Positions 49,185 to 59,018 of a DNA stretch of 64,000 nucleotides are shown one piece after another; position 1 is the first letter of the stretch, and every line of letters starts with the position of its first letter. The notes beneath the pieces are model-generated. The model was not told where the DNA came from. It saw only the letters and a program-made list of their open reading frames with translations, and did not search any database. Origin of the DNA: Micromonospora coerulea (lineage in GTDB: Bacteria; Actinomycetota; Actinomycetes; Mycobacteriales; Micromonosporaceae); assembly GCF_016598485.1 (NCBI RefSeq), contig NZ_JAEMUW010000026.1, forward strand, positions 1 to 64,000, written 5' to 3'. The position numbers and the translations under genes were made by a program.

Positions 49185-51179
49185 TCAGGCGACGGCTTCC
49201 TCGCGGACCACGGCCACCTCACCGGCCGGTACCACCAGTTCGCCCGCGCAGCGGACGCCGCCGAGCAGCTCGGCGCCGGTCACCGCGAGCCGGGCGTCGG
49301 CGTCGGTGTGGTTGATGACGAAGAGCCAGCTCCGGTCGGTGTCGCGGCGGCGGACCACCTCGACGCCGGGCGGCGCGGCCGCCGGCGGGCGCGCGCCGGA
49401 CTCGGCGAGCAGCCGGGCCACGAGGCGGTCGGTGGCCGCCTCGTCGAGCCGGGTGCCGACGTACCAGGCGGCGCCGGCGCCGACCGCGTGCCGGGTCAGC
49501 GCGGCCACCCCGGGCAACGGCCCGTCGGCGTACGAGGCGAGCACCTCCGCCCCGTCGGCGTGCAGCCACTCGGTCCACACGTCGGCGGTGGAGCCGTCGT
49601 CGAGGCGGACCCGCTCCCCCTCCCGCAGCGGGAAGAACTCCTCGGTCCGGACGCCGAGCAGCTCCCGGAACGCGCCCGGGTAGCCGCCGAGGCGGATGTG
49701 GTCGTGCTCGTCGACGATCCCGCTGAAGTAGCTGACCAGCGCGGTCCCGCCGCCCTCGACGTACCGGCGCAGGGCGTCGGCGTCGGCGTCCCGGACCAGG
49801 TAGAGGGTGGGTGCCAGCACCAGCTTGTAGCCGGAGAGGTCGGCCGACGGGTGCACCACGTCGGCGGTCACGCCGGCCCGCCAGAGCGCGCCGTGCAGGG
49901 CGGCGAGCCGATCGGCGTACGTGACGTCGACGCTGGGGTGGGAGTCGAGTTCCGCGCCCCACCAGGCCTCGTAGTCGAACAGGATCGCCACGTCGGCGTC
50001 CACCCGGCTGCCGCGGATCTCGGCCAGCGCCTTCAGGTCGGCGCCGAGCCGGCAGACCTCGCGGAACACCTTGGTGTCGGGGCCGGCGTGCGGGACCAGC
50101 GCGGAGTGGAACTTCTCGGCGCCGGCGCGGGAGGCCCGCCACTGGAAGAAGAGCACGCCGTCGGCGCCGCGCGCCACGTGCGCCAGGCTGTTGCGGCGCA
50201 ACTGGCCGGGCGTCTTGGCGACGTTGCGCGGCTGCCAGTTGACCGCGCTGGTGGAGTGCTCCATCAGCAGCCACGGGTCGCCGCCGGCGACGCCCCGGGT
50301 GTGGTCGGCGGAGAGCGCCAGGTTGACCTGCGGCTGCGGGTCGGCGGCGGTGAGGTAGTGGTCGTTGGCGACCAGGTCCACATCGGACGCCCAGGAGTGG
50401 TAGTCCAGGTACTTGATGCCGGTGCCGATCATGAAGTTCGTGGTGACCGGCTGGCGGACCAGTCGGTGCAGCAACTCCCGCTCGGCGCGGAGCTGGGCCC
50501 GCTGCTCGTCGGAGGAGAACCGCAGGAAGTCCAGCTGCTGGGTCGGGTTGGCGAAGGTGGGCGCGGTCCGCGGCGGGTTGACCTCGGCCCAGTCGTGGTA
50601 GCGCTGGCTCCAGAAGGCGGTGCCCCAGGCGTCGTTGAGCGTGGCCAGGTCGCCGTAGCGGTCGCGCAGCCAGCGGCGGAACGCCTCGGCGCTGACGTCG
50701 CAGTAGCAGTGCACGTTGTGGCAGCCCAGTTCGTTGGAGACGTGCCACATCACCACGGCCGGGTGCTCGGCGTACCGGCCGGCGACCGCCTCGACGAGGG
50801 CCAGCGAGCGCTCCCGGAACACCGGCGAGCTGGGGCAGTACGCCTGCCGGCCACCGGGCCAGAGGACGGCGCCGTCGGCGCGGCGGGGCAGCGTCTCCGG
50901 GTGCCGGTGGGCCAGCCACGGGGGCGGGCTGGCGGTGGCGGTGGCCAGGTCGATCCGGATCCCGCCGTCGTGCAGCACGTCGAGGGCCCGGTCCAGCCAG
51001 CCGAACTGGAACTCGCCGGGCCGGGGTTCGAGCAGCGCCCAGGAGAAGATGCCGACCGAGACCAGGTTGACCCCGGCCTGGCGCATCAGCGCGACGTCCT
51101 CGGCCCAGGTCTGCTCTGGCCACTGCTCAGGGTTGTAGTCGGCCCCGTACCAGATGCCATCGCCGTGCCAGCTCCGCAT
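49185..51179 (-). CDS. GH42 beta-galactosidase
   Basis: A 664-residue GH42 enzyme: MRSWHGDGIWYGADYNPEQW P at the start, the acid/base Glu in MWHVSNELGCHNVHCYCD (about residue 148) and the nucleophile Glu in WLLMEHSTSAVNWQPRN (about 306). The trimerisation and beta domains follow. The lack of a signal peptide makes it cytoplasmic, so the substrates are galactosides brought in by the divergent ABC transporter. Four spaced Cys around 105-160 (CYCD region) fit the zinc site of some GH42 members. ATG 51179. Confidence 0.93.
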   Translation of the reverse strand: MRSWHGDGIWYGADYNPEQWPEQTWAEDVALMRQAGVNLVSVGIFSWALLEPRPGEFQFGWLDRALDVLHDGGIRIDLATATASPPPWLAHRHPETLPRRADGAVLWPGGRQAYCPSSPVFRERSLALVEAVAGRYAEHPAVVMWHVSNELGCHNVHCYCDVSAEAFRRWLRDRYGDLATLNDAWGTAFWSQRYHDWAEVNPPRTAPTFANPTQQLDFLRFSSDEQRAQLRAERELLHRLVRQPVTTNFMIGTGIKYLDYHSWASDVDLVANDHYLTAADPQPQVNLALSADHTRGVAGGDPWLLMEHSTSAVNWQPRNVAKTPGQLRRNSLAHVARGADGVLFFQWRASRAGAEKFHSALVPHAGPDTKVFREVCRLGADLKALAEIRGSRVDADVAILFDYEAWWGAELDSHPSVDVTYADRLAALHGALWRAGVTADVVHPSADLSGYKLVLAPTLYLVRDADADALRRYVEGGGTALVSYFSGIVDEHDHIRLGGYPGAFRELLGVRTEEFFPLREGERVRLDDGSTADVWTEWLHADGAEVLASYADGPLPGVAALTRHAVGAGAAWYVGTRLDEAATDRLVARLLAESGARPPAAAPPGVEVVRRRDTDRSWLFVINHTDADARLAVTGAELLGGVRCAGELVVPAGEVAVVREEAVA

Positions 51180-51459
51180 GAGAGCAGAGCGTGCCCCTCG
51201 ACGACACCCAAGTCAACACTTTCCAACATCGACTGCCATTCCAACGTTTACCTTGTCCCAGCCGTGTCACGACTGGGTTATCACTGTCTTTCGACCCCCT
51301 TGACAGCGCCGTACGGAGGGGTAGCTTGACGAGCCACCGGCTGTTTGTGTTCGGACATGTGGATTCACGGTGGATCTATCCCTGCCCGCGCGAACACCGT
51401 TCCCCGCCACCACTCACGGCCCTTGGGCGCAGCGCACCTCTTCCACGCAGGAGGAACAG

Positions 51460-52791
51460 ATGTCCCGTCCCCGCTCGCAAGCCGAGTACCTTGCTCGGCT
51501 CGTTCCCCCGTCCGTCGCCGGCCTGAACCGCCGCTCGCTGCTCGCCGGCGCGGCCGGCACCGGCGCGCTGCTGGGTACGGGCCTGCTCGCCGGCTGCGGC
51601 GACTCCGGCTCCGGCTCCGGATCGGACTCCAAGACGGTCTCGGTCGGCTCGAACCAGTCGGACCCGAAGCCGAAGGATGTCATCGCCAAGGTGATGGCGG
51701 GCTTCCAGACCGCGTCCGGCATCCAGCCGGCGGTCAACACGGTCGACCACAACACGTTCCAGGAGAACATCAACAACTACCTGCAGGGCAAGCCGGACGA
51801 CGTGTTCATGTGGTTCGCCGGCTACCGGATGCGCTTCTTCGCCGCCAAGGGCCTGGCCGGCGACGTCAGCGACGTGTGGGGCAAGCTCTCCGGCTACTCG
51901 GACGCGTTCAAGAAGGCCTCCACCGGCGACGACGGCAAGCAGTACTTCGTGCCCGCGTCGTACTACCCGTGGGCCGTCTTCTACCGCAAGTCGGTCTGGC
52001 AGCAGCGCGGTTACCAGGTGCCGAAGACCCTGGACGAGCTCAACATTCTCGGCGCCCAGATGAAGAAGGACGGCCTCAACCCGATCGCCTTCGCCGACAA
52101 GGACGGCTGGCCGGCGATGGGCACCTTTGACATCCTCAACCTGCGGATCAACGGCTACCAGTTCCACATCGACCTGATGGCCGGCAAGGAGGCGTGGACC
52201 TCCGACAAGGTGAAGAAGGTCTTCGACGCCTGGGCCGGGCTGCTGCCGCTGCACCAGCCGGACGCGCTGGGCCGCACCTGGCAGGAGGCCGCCCAGTCGT
52301 TGCAGCAGAAGAAGAGCGGCATGTACCTGCTCGGCCTCTTCGTCGCCCAGCAGTTCAACAACGACGAGCAGGACGACCTGGACTTCTTCACCTTCCCGGA
52401 GATCGACTCCACGATCGGGGCGAAGGCCCTGGACGCGCCGATCGACGGCTACATGATGGCCCGCAAGCCGAAGTCCGAGGCGAACGCGAAGAAGCTGCTG
52501 GAGTACGTCGGCTCGAAGGACGCCGCGAACATCACGGTGAAGAACGACCCGAGCACCCTGGTCGCCAACACCGGTGCGGACACCAGCGGCTACACCGCCC
52601 TGCAGAAGAAGGCCGCCGACCTGGTCGGCTCCGCCACGGAGATCGCCCAGTTCCTCGACCGGGACACCCGGCCGGACTTCGCCTCGACCGTGATCATTCC
52701 GGCGTTGCAGCAGTTCATCAAGAACCCGAAGGACATTGGCGGGCTGCTGACCAGCATCGAGAACCAGAAGAAGTCGATCTTCACCGACTGA
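51460..52791 (+). CDS. Sugar ABC transporter substrate-binding lipoprotein
   Basis: A 443-residue protein. LNRRSLLAGAAGTGALLGTG and LLAGCGDSG give a twin-arginine signal with lipobox Cys. The mature part is a CUT1-type extracellular sugar-binding protein (DVIAKVMAGFQTASGIQPAV, FVPASYYPWAVFYRKSVWQQ, PMGTFDIL-like sugar-site region, EAAQSLQQKKSGMYLLGLFV). ATG follows AGGAGGAAC. First gene of the transporter operon divergent from GH42. Probably binds galactosides such as raffinose- or melibiose-type sugars, judged by the enzymes nearby. Confidence 0.92.
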   Translation: MSRPRSQAEYLARLVPPSVAGLNRRSLLAGAAGTGALLGTGLLAGCGDSGSGSGSDSKTVSVGSNQSDPKPKDVIAKVMAGFQTASGIQPAVNTVDHNTFQENINNYLQGKPDDVFMWFAGYRMRFFAAKGLAGDVSDVWGKLSGYSDAFKKASTGDDGKQYFVPASYYPWAVFYRKSVWQQRGYQVPKTLDELNILGAQMKKDGLNPIAFADKDGWPAMGTFDILNLRINGYQFHIDLMAGKEAWTSDKVKKVFDAWAGLLPLHQPDALGRTWQEAAQSLQQKKSGMYLLGLFVAQQFNNDEQDDLDFFTFPEIDSTIGAKALDAPIDGYMMARKPKSEANAKKLLEYVGSKDAANITVKNDPSTLVANTGADTSGYTALQKKAADLVGSATEIAQFLDRDTRPDFASTVIIPALQQFIKNPKDIGGLLTSIENQKKSIFTD

Positions 52792-52814
52792 CGACGGCGA
52801 GAGGGGAAGGACAC

Positions 52815-53771
52815 GTGTCCGACCTGCCCCTGATCCAAGCGGATCGCGCCGTGCCGCCGCCGGCCGCGACCACCTCCACGGGTGGTCGTGGCCGCCGGCT
52901 ACGGCTGCTGTCCCGCACCGACCGCGTGGTCGTCACGCTGATGGTGCTCGTACCCCTGCTGCTGGTGGTCGGCCTGGTCTGGCTGCCGTCGGTGGCCACC
53001 GTGCTGCTCTCCGGCACCAACTGGGACGGCATCGGCCCGCTCAGCGAGATCGACTGGGTCGGGCTGAAGAACTACGACGACGTGGTGAACAACTATCCGC
53101 CGTTCGTGCCGGCAGTGCAGAACAACCTGCTCTGGCTCGGCGCGCTCTTCGTGGTGGCCACCCCGTTCGGCATGTTCCTCGCCGTACTGCTGGACAAGGA
53201 GATGCGGGGCAGCCGGTTCTACCAGACAGCGCTCTACCTGCCGGTGGTGCTCTCGTTGGCGCTGATCGGCTTCGTCTGGCAGCTCATCTACAGCCGCGAC
53301 CAGGGCCTGCTCAACGCCGCGCTCGGCACCCAGACCGACTGGTACGGCGACGCGGACGTCAACATCTGGGCGGTGCTCTTCGCCGCCGGCTGGCGGCACG
53401 TCGGCTACATCATGCTGCTCTACCTGGCCGGGCTGAAGGGCGTCGACCCGTCGCTGCGCGAGGCGGCGGCGGTGGACGGCTCCTCGGAGGTCAACACCTT
53501 CTTCCGGGTGGTCTTCCCGGTGATGCGGCCGATCAACATCATCGTGCTGGTGGTGACCGTGATCGAGTCGCTGCGGGCGTTCGACCTGGTCTGGGTGATC
53601 AACAAGGGCCGCAACGGCCTGGAGCTGATCTCCGCGCTGGTCACCACCAACGTGGTGGGCGAGGCCAGCCGGATCGGCTTCGGCTCCGCGCTGGCGACGA
53701 TCATGCTGGTCATCTCCCTGGTCTTCATCACCCTCTACCTGACCACCGTGATGCGGGAGGACCGGCGATGA
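52815..53771 (+). CDS. CUT1 sugar ABC transporter permease 1
   Basis: A 318-residue permease with six predicted helices starting VVVTLMVLVPLLLVVGLVWL, and the EAA loop LREAAAVDGSSEVNTFFRVV FPVM (split for length) that contacts the ATPase. The GTG start has GAGGGGAAGGACAC. The stop overlaps the next start (ATGA). No ATPase is encoded here; actinomycete CUT1 systems commonly use a shared MsiK-type ATPase. Confidence 0.93.
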   Translation: MSDLPLIQADRAVPPPAATTSTGGRGRRLRLLSRTDRVVVTLMVLVPLLLVVGLVWLPSVATVLLSGTNWDGIGPLSEIDWVGLKNYDDVVNNYPPFVPAVQNNLLWLGALFVVATPFGMFLAVLLDKEMRGSRFYQTALYLPVVLSLALIGFVWQLIYSRDQGLLNAALGTQTDWYGDADVNIWAVLFAAGWRHVGYIMLLYLAGLKGVDPSLREAAAVDGSSEVNTFFRVVFPVMRPINIIVLVVTVIESLRAFDLVWVINKGRNGLELISALVTTNVVGEASRIGFGSALATIMLVISLVFITLYLTTVMREDRR

Positions 53772-54679
53772 GCACCGCGACGCTGACCCGTGAACCCGCG
53801 GCCGCCGCGCCGGCCGGGCGCCGCAAGCCGGTGCGGCCCGCCCGGGTGGCACTACACCTCTTCCTCGGGGCGGTGGCCGTCGGCTGGCTCTTCCCGATCC
53901 TCTGGGCGGTGCTGACCTCATTGCGGTCGTACCAGTACACCGCCGCCAACGGCTACGTCTCGCTCGGCGGCTGGACGTTCGACAACTACGTCACCGCGTG
54001 GCGAACCGCCGAGTTCGGCAAGCACTTCCTCAACTCGGTCTACATCACCGTGCCGGCGGTGCTGCTCACGCTCTTCCTCGCCTCCTGCGTGGCGTTCGTG
54101 ATCGCCCGGTTCAGCTGGAAACTCAACATCGTCCTGCTCGGACTCTTCACGGCGGCGAACCTGCTGCCGCAGCAGGCCCTGCTGATCCCGCTGTTCCGGC
54201 TCTTCACCCAGGTGCCGCTGCCGGAGTTCATGAGCGACTCGGAGGTGCTCTACGACAGCTACTGGGGGCTGATCCTGGTCAACGTCGCCTTCCAGTGCGG
54301 CTTCTGCGTCTTCGTGCTGAGCAACTACATGAAGGCCCTGCCGCACGAGCTGTACGAGGCGGCAATGGTCGACGGGGCGAGCGTCTGGCGGCAGTACTGG
54401 CAGGTCACCATGCCGCTCTGCCGGCCGGCGCTGGCGGCGCTGGCCACGCTGGAGGTGACCTGGATCTACAACGAGTTCTTCTGGGCCACCGTGCTGATGC
54501 GCACCGGCGACAAGTTCCCGGTGACCAGCTCGCTGAACAACCTGCGCGGCGAGTTCTTCACCGACAACAACCTGGTCTCGGCCGGCTCGGTGCTGGTCGC
54601 GATCCCCACCCTGGTGATCTTCTTCCTGTTGCAGAAGCAGTTCGTCCGGGGCCTGACGCTGGGCGCCTCGAAGGGCTGA
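53768..54679 (+). CDS. CUT1 sugar ABC transporter permease 2
   Basis: A 303-residue permease with six helices (ALHLFLGAVAVGWLFPILWA at the first), and the EAA loop YEAAMVDGASVWRQYWQVTM PLCRPAL (split for length). It overlaps permease 1 by 4 nt. It closes the transporter operon and is followed by the palindrome at 54705. Confidence 0.93.
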   Translation: MSTATLTREPAAAAPAGRRKPVRPARVALHLFLGAVAVGWLFPILWAVLTSLRSYQYTAANGYVSLGGWTFDNYVTAWRTAEFGKHFLNSVYITVPAVLLTLFLASCVAFVIARFSWKLNIVLLGLFTAANLLPQQALLIPLFRLFTQVPLPEFMSDSEVLYDSYWGLILVNVAFQCGFCVFVLSNYMKALPHELYEAAMVDGASVWRQYWQVTMPLCRPALAALATLEVTWIYNEFFWATVLMRTGDKFPVTSSLNNLRGEFFTDNNLVSAGSVLVAIPTLVIFFLLQKQFVRGLTLGASKG

Positions 54680-54704
54680 GGCCCGGCCCACGGATGTCCG
54701 GAGG

Positions 54705-54750
54705 AGCGATATACCTGTCAGGCATAAATATGCCTGACAGGTATATCGCT
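54705..54750. promoter_or_regulatory. Perfect AT-rich palindrome, 22-bp arms
   Basis: Two 22-bp arms (54705-54726 and 54729-54750) flank AA with no mismatch. Each arm contains the sub-motif ATACCTGTCAGGCAT, itself almost symmetric around CCTGTCAGG. It lies between the permease stop and the GH36 start in otherwise GC-rich DNA. It could be a double operator for GH36 or a strong hairpin; no T run follows. Confidence 0.8.
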
Positions 54751-54824
54751 CATCGTGGTCTGGCCGCCCGGTCCCCTCACCCAGAGTGAGGGAAGGGCGC
54801 GCCCGTACCGAGAGACGAGCGAGC

Positions 54825-57041
54825 ATGACGAATTCCACCGTCGTCCACCTGCGCCGGGGCCGGATCAGCCTGGTGCTCGACGCACGCGGCCCGGGGCTGC
54901 CCCGGATCGTGCACTGGGGCGCCGACCTGGGCCTGCTGCCCGCCGACGACCTGCCGGCCCTGGTCGACGCCACCATCCCGCCCGTGGTGCCGAGCAGCTT
55001 CGACGCGCCGACCGTGCTGTCCCTGCTGCCCGAGGCGAGCGCCGGCTGGAGCGGCCGTCCCGGCCTGGCCGGCCACCGCAACGGACGGGACTGGTCTACC
55101 GCCTTCCGCCTCGACCGGCTCGACGTCGCCGACGGCGGCCCGGACCCGAGCCGCGTGGCCGTCGGCGGCGAGGCGGTGGGCGTACCCGAGGAGGACGGTG
55201 CGCACGGCGGGCCCGGCGCGGCGCGGGTGACCGTGCGGGCGGCGGACCCGGACGCCGCCCTGTCGCTGACCATCGAGATCACGCTGGACGCGCAGGGACT
55301 GCTGACGGTCCGGCACCGGCTGCGCAACGACGGCGACGCGCCCTACGAGGTGCGGGAGCTGACCCCGGTGCTGCCGGTGCCCGCGGTCGCCACCGAACTG
55401 CTCGACCTGACCGGCCGGTGGTGCCGGGAACGCGCCCCGCAGCGGCACCCGTGGCCGATGGGCGCCTGGGTGCGGGAGGGCCGGCACGGGCGGACCGGGC
55501 ATGACGCCACCCTGCTGCTGGTCGCCGGGACGCCCGGCTTCGGCTTCGGCCACGGCGAGGTCTGGGCGGTGCACACCGCGTGGAGCGGCGACCACGTCAC
55601 CGTCGCCGAGCGCCGTCCCACCGGCGAGGCCACCCTGGGCGGCGGCGAACTGCTCGCCCCCGGCGAGATCCTGCTCGCCCCCGGCGAGGAGTACGCCACT
55701 CCCCTGCTGTACGCCGTCCACTCCACCGCGGGGCTGGACGGACTCAGCGACGTGCTGCACACCCACCTGCGCGCCCGCCCCGGGCACCCGCGCACCCCGC
55801 GGCCGGTCACCCTCAACGTGTGGGAGGCGGTCTACTTCGATCACGACCTGGACCGGCTGACGCTGCTCGCCGACCGGGCCGCCGAGGTGGGGGTGGAACG
55901 CTTCGTGCTCGACGACGGGTGGTTCCGTGGCCGTCGGCACGACCGCGCCGGCCTGGGCGACTGGTGGGTCGACGGCGACGTGTGGCCGGACGGCCTGCAA
56001 CCGCTCATCGACCACGTCCGCCGGCACGGGATGCAGTTCGGGCTCTGGGTCGAGCCGGAGATGGTCAACCCCGACTCCGACCTGTTCCGCGCCCACCCGG
56101 ACTGGGTGCTCCAGGCCCCCGGCCGGCTGCCACCCGAGTGGCGGCACCAGCAGGTGCTCGACCTCGCCCACCCCGACGCGTACGCCCACCTGCTCGGGCG
56201 GCTGGACGCGCTGCTGCGCGAGCACGACGGCATCGCGTACCTGAAGTGGGACCACAACCGGGACCTCACCGAGGCCGGGCACCACGGCCGGCCCGGGGTG
56301 CACGCGCAGACCGTGGCGGTCTACCGGCTGCTCGACGAGCTGCGTGCCCGTTACCCCGGCGTGGAGGTCGAGAGCTGCTCCTCCGGCGGCGCCCGGGTGG
56401 ACCTGGAGATCCTGCGCCGCACCGATCGGGTCTGGGCCAGCGACTGCAACGACGCCCTGGAACGGCTGGCCATCCAGCGCTGGACCGGGCTGCTCCTCCC
56501 GCCCGAGCTGGTCGGGACCCACATCGGACCGTCCCGGTCGCACACCACCCACCGGGTACACGACCTGGGCTTCCGGGCCACCACCGCGCTCTTCGGCCAC
56601 CACGGCATCGAGTGGGACATCAGCGCGATCAGCGCGTCCGACCGGGCCGAGTTGGCCGCCTGGGTGGCGCTGCACAAGCGGCTCCGCCCGCTGCTGCACG
56701 CCGGCCGGGTGGTCCGGGTCGACCACCCGGACCCGGCCGTCCAGGCGCACGGCGTGGTCGCCCACGACGGCTCCCACGCGGTGTACGCGGTCTCCCGGCT
56801 GACCACCTCGGCGGCCCAGATCCCCGGTCCGGTCCGCCTGCCCGGGCTCGACCCGCACCGGCGGTACGCGGTCCGGCTCCCGGCCGGGGTGCCGGAGCCG
56901 GCGGTGTTGCAGCTGACCGAGCCGGGCTGGACGCCGAAGGGCGTGACGCTCAGCGGCGCGGTGCTGGCGACGGTCGGGCTCCAGCTACCGGCCCTGCACC
57001 CCGAGCAGGCTGTCCTGCTGGAGGTCACCGCCGTCGACTGA
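54825..57041 (+). CDS. GH36 alpha-galactosidase
   Basis: A 738-residue enzyme. The N-terminal beta-sandwich (VVHLRRGRISLVLDARGPGL …) precedes the TIM barrel. VLDDGWFRGRRHDRAGLGDW and VEPEMVNPDSDLFRAHPDW are substrate-site loops. YLKWDHNRDL carries the nucleophile Asp (about 474) and RVWASDCNDALERL the acid/base Asp (about 538). SCSSGGARVD is the GH36 SCxxGGxR motif. No signal peptide, so it works in the cytoplasm on imported alpha-galactosides (melibiose, raffinose type). ATG 54825 after GAGACGAGCG. Confidence 0.94.
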   Translation: MTNSTVVHLRRGRISLVLDARGPGLPRIVHWGADLGLLPADDLPALVDATIPPVVPSSFDAPTVLSLLPEASAGWSGRPGLAGHRNGRDWSTAFRLDRLDVADGGPDPSRVAVGGEAVGVPEEDGAHGGPGAARVTVRAADPDAALSLTIEITLDAQGLLTVRHRLRNDGDAPYEVRELTPVLPVPAVATELLDLTGRWCRERAPQRHPWPMGAWVREGRHGRTGHDATLLLVAGTPGFGFGHGEVWAVHTAWSGDHVTVAERRPTGEATLGGGELLAPGEILLAPGEEYATPLLYAVHSTAGLDGLSDVLHTHLRARPGHPRTPRPVTLNVWEAVYFDHDLDRLTLLADRAAEVGVERFVLDDGWFRGRRHDRAGLGDWWVDGDVWPDGLQPLIDHVRRHGMQFGLWVEPEMVNPDSDLFRAHPDWVLQAPGRLPPEWRHQQVLDLAHPDAYAHLLGRLDALLREHDGIAYLKWDHNRDLTEAGHHGRPGVHAQTVAVYRLLDELRARYPGVEVESCSSGGARVDLEILRRTDRVWASDCNDALERLAIQRWTGLLLPPELVGTHIGPSRSHTTHRVHDLGFRATTALFGHHGIEWDISAISASDRAELAAWVALHKRLRPLLHAGRVVRVDHPDPAVQAHGVVAHDGSHAVYAVSRLTTSAAQIPGPVRLPGLDPHRRYAVRLPAGVPEPAVLQLTEPGWTPKGVTLSGAVLATVGLQLPALHPEQAVLLEVTAVD

Positions 57042-57143
57042 CGTCGGGCGGCCCGTCGAGACGCCGGGGGTCGGAAGGGGACACCAGGGTTGACCCCCGC
57101 GCGGCGGGGTAACCGGTGACGATCGCCCGGAAGGAGGACCACC

Positions 57144-58106
57144 ATGGTCAGCGTCGGCTACACCCTGATGTGCGAGCAGGCCGGCCCGAAACAGCTGGTC
57201 GACTACGCGGTACGGGCCGAGGCGGCCGGCTTCGACCAGCTCGTGATGTCCGACCACTACTACCCGTGGCTGGACTCCCAGGGGCACTCGCCGTACGCCT
57301 GGTCGGTGCTCGGGGCGGTCGCCCACGCCACCAGCCGGGCCGAACTGATGTCCTTCGTGACCTGCCCGATCCGCCGGTACCACCCGGCCGTGGTCGCGCA
57401 GAAGGCCAGCACCGTCGGGGTGCTCTCCGACGGCCGGTTCACCCTCGGCCTCGGTGCCGGCGAGAACCTCAACGAGCACGTGATCGGCGGCTGGCCACAC
57501 GTCCAGCAGCGGCACGAGATGTTCGAGGAGGCCCTGCAGATCATCCGGCCGCTGCTCAACGGCGAGACGCTGACCTTCTCCGGCAACCACTTCGACGTCC
57601 CGGACGCGTACCTCTGGGACCGGCCGGACCGCCCGGTGCCGACAGCCATCGCCGCCTCCGGCCGGCAGTCCGCCACCCTCGCCGCCGAGTACGGCAACGG
57701 CCTCGTCGCCACCGAACCCGACCCGCACCTCATCCAGATGTACGACGACGCGGGCGGCGCCGGCCAGCCCCGCTTCGGCCAGGTGGCGATCTGCTATGGC
57801 CCCGACGAGGCGGAGTGCCGCAAGCTCGTGCACGACCAGTTCCGCTGGTTCGGCCTGGGCTGGAAGGTCAACGCTGACCTGCCCGGCCCGGAGTCGTTCG
57901 CCGCCGCCACCCAGTTCGTCAGGGAGGAGGACGTCGCCGAGGGCATCTCCTGCGGTCCGGACGTCGACAAGCACGTCGAGGCGTTCAAGAAGTTCGTCGA
58001 CACCGGCTTCACCCACGTGGCGATCGTCCAGGTGGGCGGCGACACCCAGCCGATGTTCCTGGACTGGGCGCAGGAGCAGCTGCTGCCCCGACTGCGCGAG
58101 CTGTGA
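57144..58106 (+). CDS. F420-type LLM oxidoreductase, TIGR03557-like
   Basis: A 320-residue luciferase-fold protein related to F420-dependent glucose-6-phosphate dehydrogenases: MVSVGYTLMCEQAGPKQLVD, AGFDQLVMSDHYYPWLDSQG, SFVTCPIRRYHPAVVAQKAS, FTLGLGAGENLNEHVIGGWP. The GAGENLNEH block and SDHY are characteristic of TIGR03557 proteins; the exact substrate is unknown. ATG follows AAGGAGGACCACC. The GTGA overlap with the next gene suggests a shared transcript with the alpha/beta hydrolase. Confidence 0.9.
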   Translation: MVSVGYTLMCEQAGPKQLVDYAVRAEAAGFDQLVMSDHYYPWLDSQGHSPYAWSVLGAVAHATSRAELMSFVTCPIRRYHPAVVAQKASTVGVLSDGRFTLGLGAGENLNEHVIGGWPHVQQRHEMFEEALQIIRPLLNGETLTFSGNHFDVPDAYLWDRPDRPVPTAIAASGRQSATLAAEYGNGLVATEPDPHLIQMYDDAGGAGQPRFGQVAICYGPDEAECRKLVHDQFRWFGLGWKVNADLPGPESFAAATQFVREEDVAEGISCGPDVDKHVEAFKKFVDTGFTHVAIVQVGGDTQPMFLDWAQEQLLPRLREL

Positions 58107-59014
58107 GCCTCACCCGGCCCCGACCCCGACCTCGATCGCCGCTGGCGGCGGGGCGACGATCCGGGGCGGCCTCGTCGGCGCCCCACCCGATCTCGCCCGC
58201 CGGTCGGTTCGCGCTGGCCGAGCTGCGGCTCGCCCTGGCGGCGCCCCAGCCGGCCGCCGGGCTGACCAGCGAGTTCCGGCTCGTGGCCGGGCTGCGGTCG
58301 CACACCCGGCGGTCCGCCGACCCGGGTACCGGCGCGCCGCCGGTGCTGCTGGTGCACGGCCTCGCCGTCTCGCACCGCTACCTCACCCCACTCGCCGTGG
58401 CGCTGTCGACCAGGTATCCGGTGTACGTCCCGGACCTGCCCGGCTTCGGGTTGACCGAGCGCCCCGGCACCGCGTACGACGTCGCCCGGCACGCCGCGTA
58501 CCTGGCCGCCTGGCTCGCCACGTACCGGCTGGGGCCGGTCTGCCTGCTCGGGCACTCGTTCGGCGCCGAGGTCGCCGCCCGGCTCGCCGCCGACCGGCCC
58601 GATTTGGTGCACGCCCTGGTGCTCGCCGGCCCGACCAGCGACCGGGCGGCCCGGTCCCGGCGCGGTCAGTTCGGGCGGTGGTTGGTGGACACCCTGCGGG
58701 AGGCCCCGGCGCAGGCACCGATCCTGCTCCGCGACGTCTGGGACGCCCGCCCGTGGCGGGTCTACGCCACGCTGACCCACTCGGTCCGCAACGCGATCGA
58801 GGCGGATCTGGTGCGGATCGCCGCGCCGACGCTGGTGGTGGCCGGGGCCCGCGACCCGGTGGTCCCGGCGGCCTGGCGGGAGCAGGTGGCCCGGCTCGTC
58901 CCCGCCGCCCGCACGGTCAGCGTGCCGGGCGCCGCGCACAACGTCGCCACCACCGCACCGGCGCAGGTGACCGACGCGATCCGCGCCCTGCTGACCCCCG
59001 CGCTGAAGGGCTGA
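58103..59014 (+). CDS. Alpha/beta hydrolase
   Basis: A 303-residue hydrolase with the oxyanion region VLLVHGLAVSHRYLTPLAVA, nucleophile elbow CLLGHSFGAEVAARLAADRP, Asp in VVAGARDPVVPAAWREQVAR and His in VPGAAHNVATT. A basic, disordered N-terminus of about 35 residues precedes the fold. The GTG start overlaps the upstream stop (GTGA). Substrate unknown; coupling to the F420-type enzyme hints at a shared small-molecule pathway. Confidence 0.88.
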   Translation: MSLTRPRPRPRSPLAAGRRSGAASSAPHPISPAGRFALAELRLALAAPQPAAGLTSEFRLVAGLRSHTRRSADPGTGAPPVLLVHGLAVSHRYLTPLAVALSTRYPVYVPDLPGFGLTERPGTAYDVARHAAYLAAWLATYRLGPVCLLGHSFGAEVAARLAADRPDLVHALVLAGPTSDRAARSRRGQFGRWLVDTLREAPAQAPILLRDVWDARPWRVYATLTHSVRNAIEADLVRIAAPTLVVAGARDPVVPAAWREQVARLVPAARTVSVPGAAHNVATTAPAQVTDAIRALLTPALKG

Positions 59015-59018
59015 ATCC

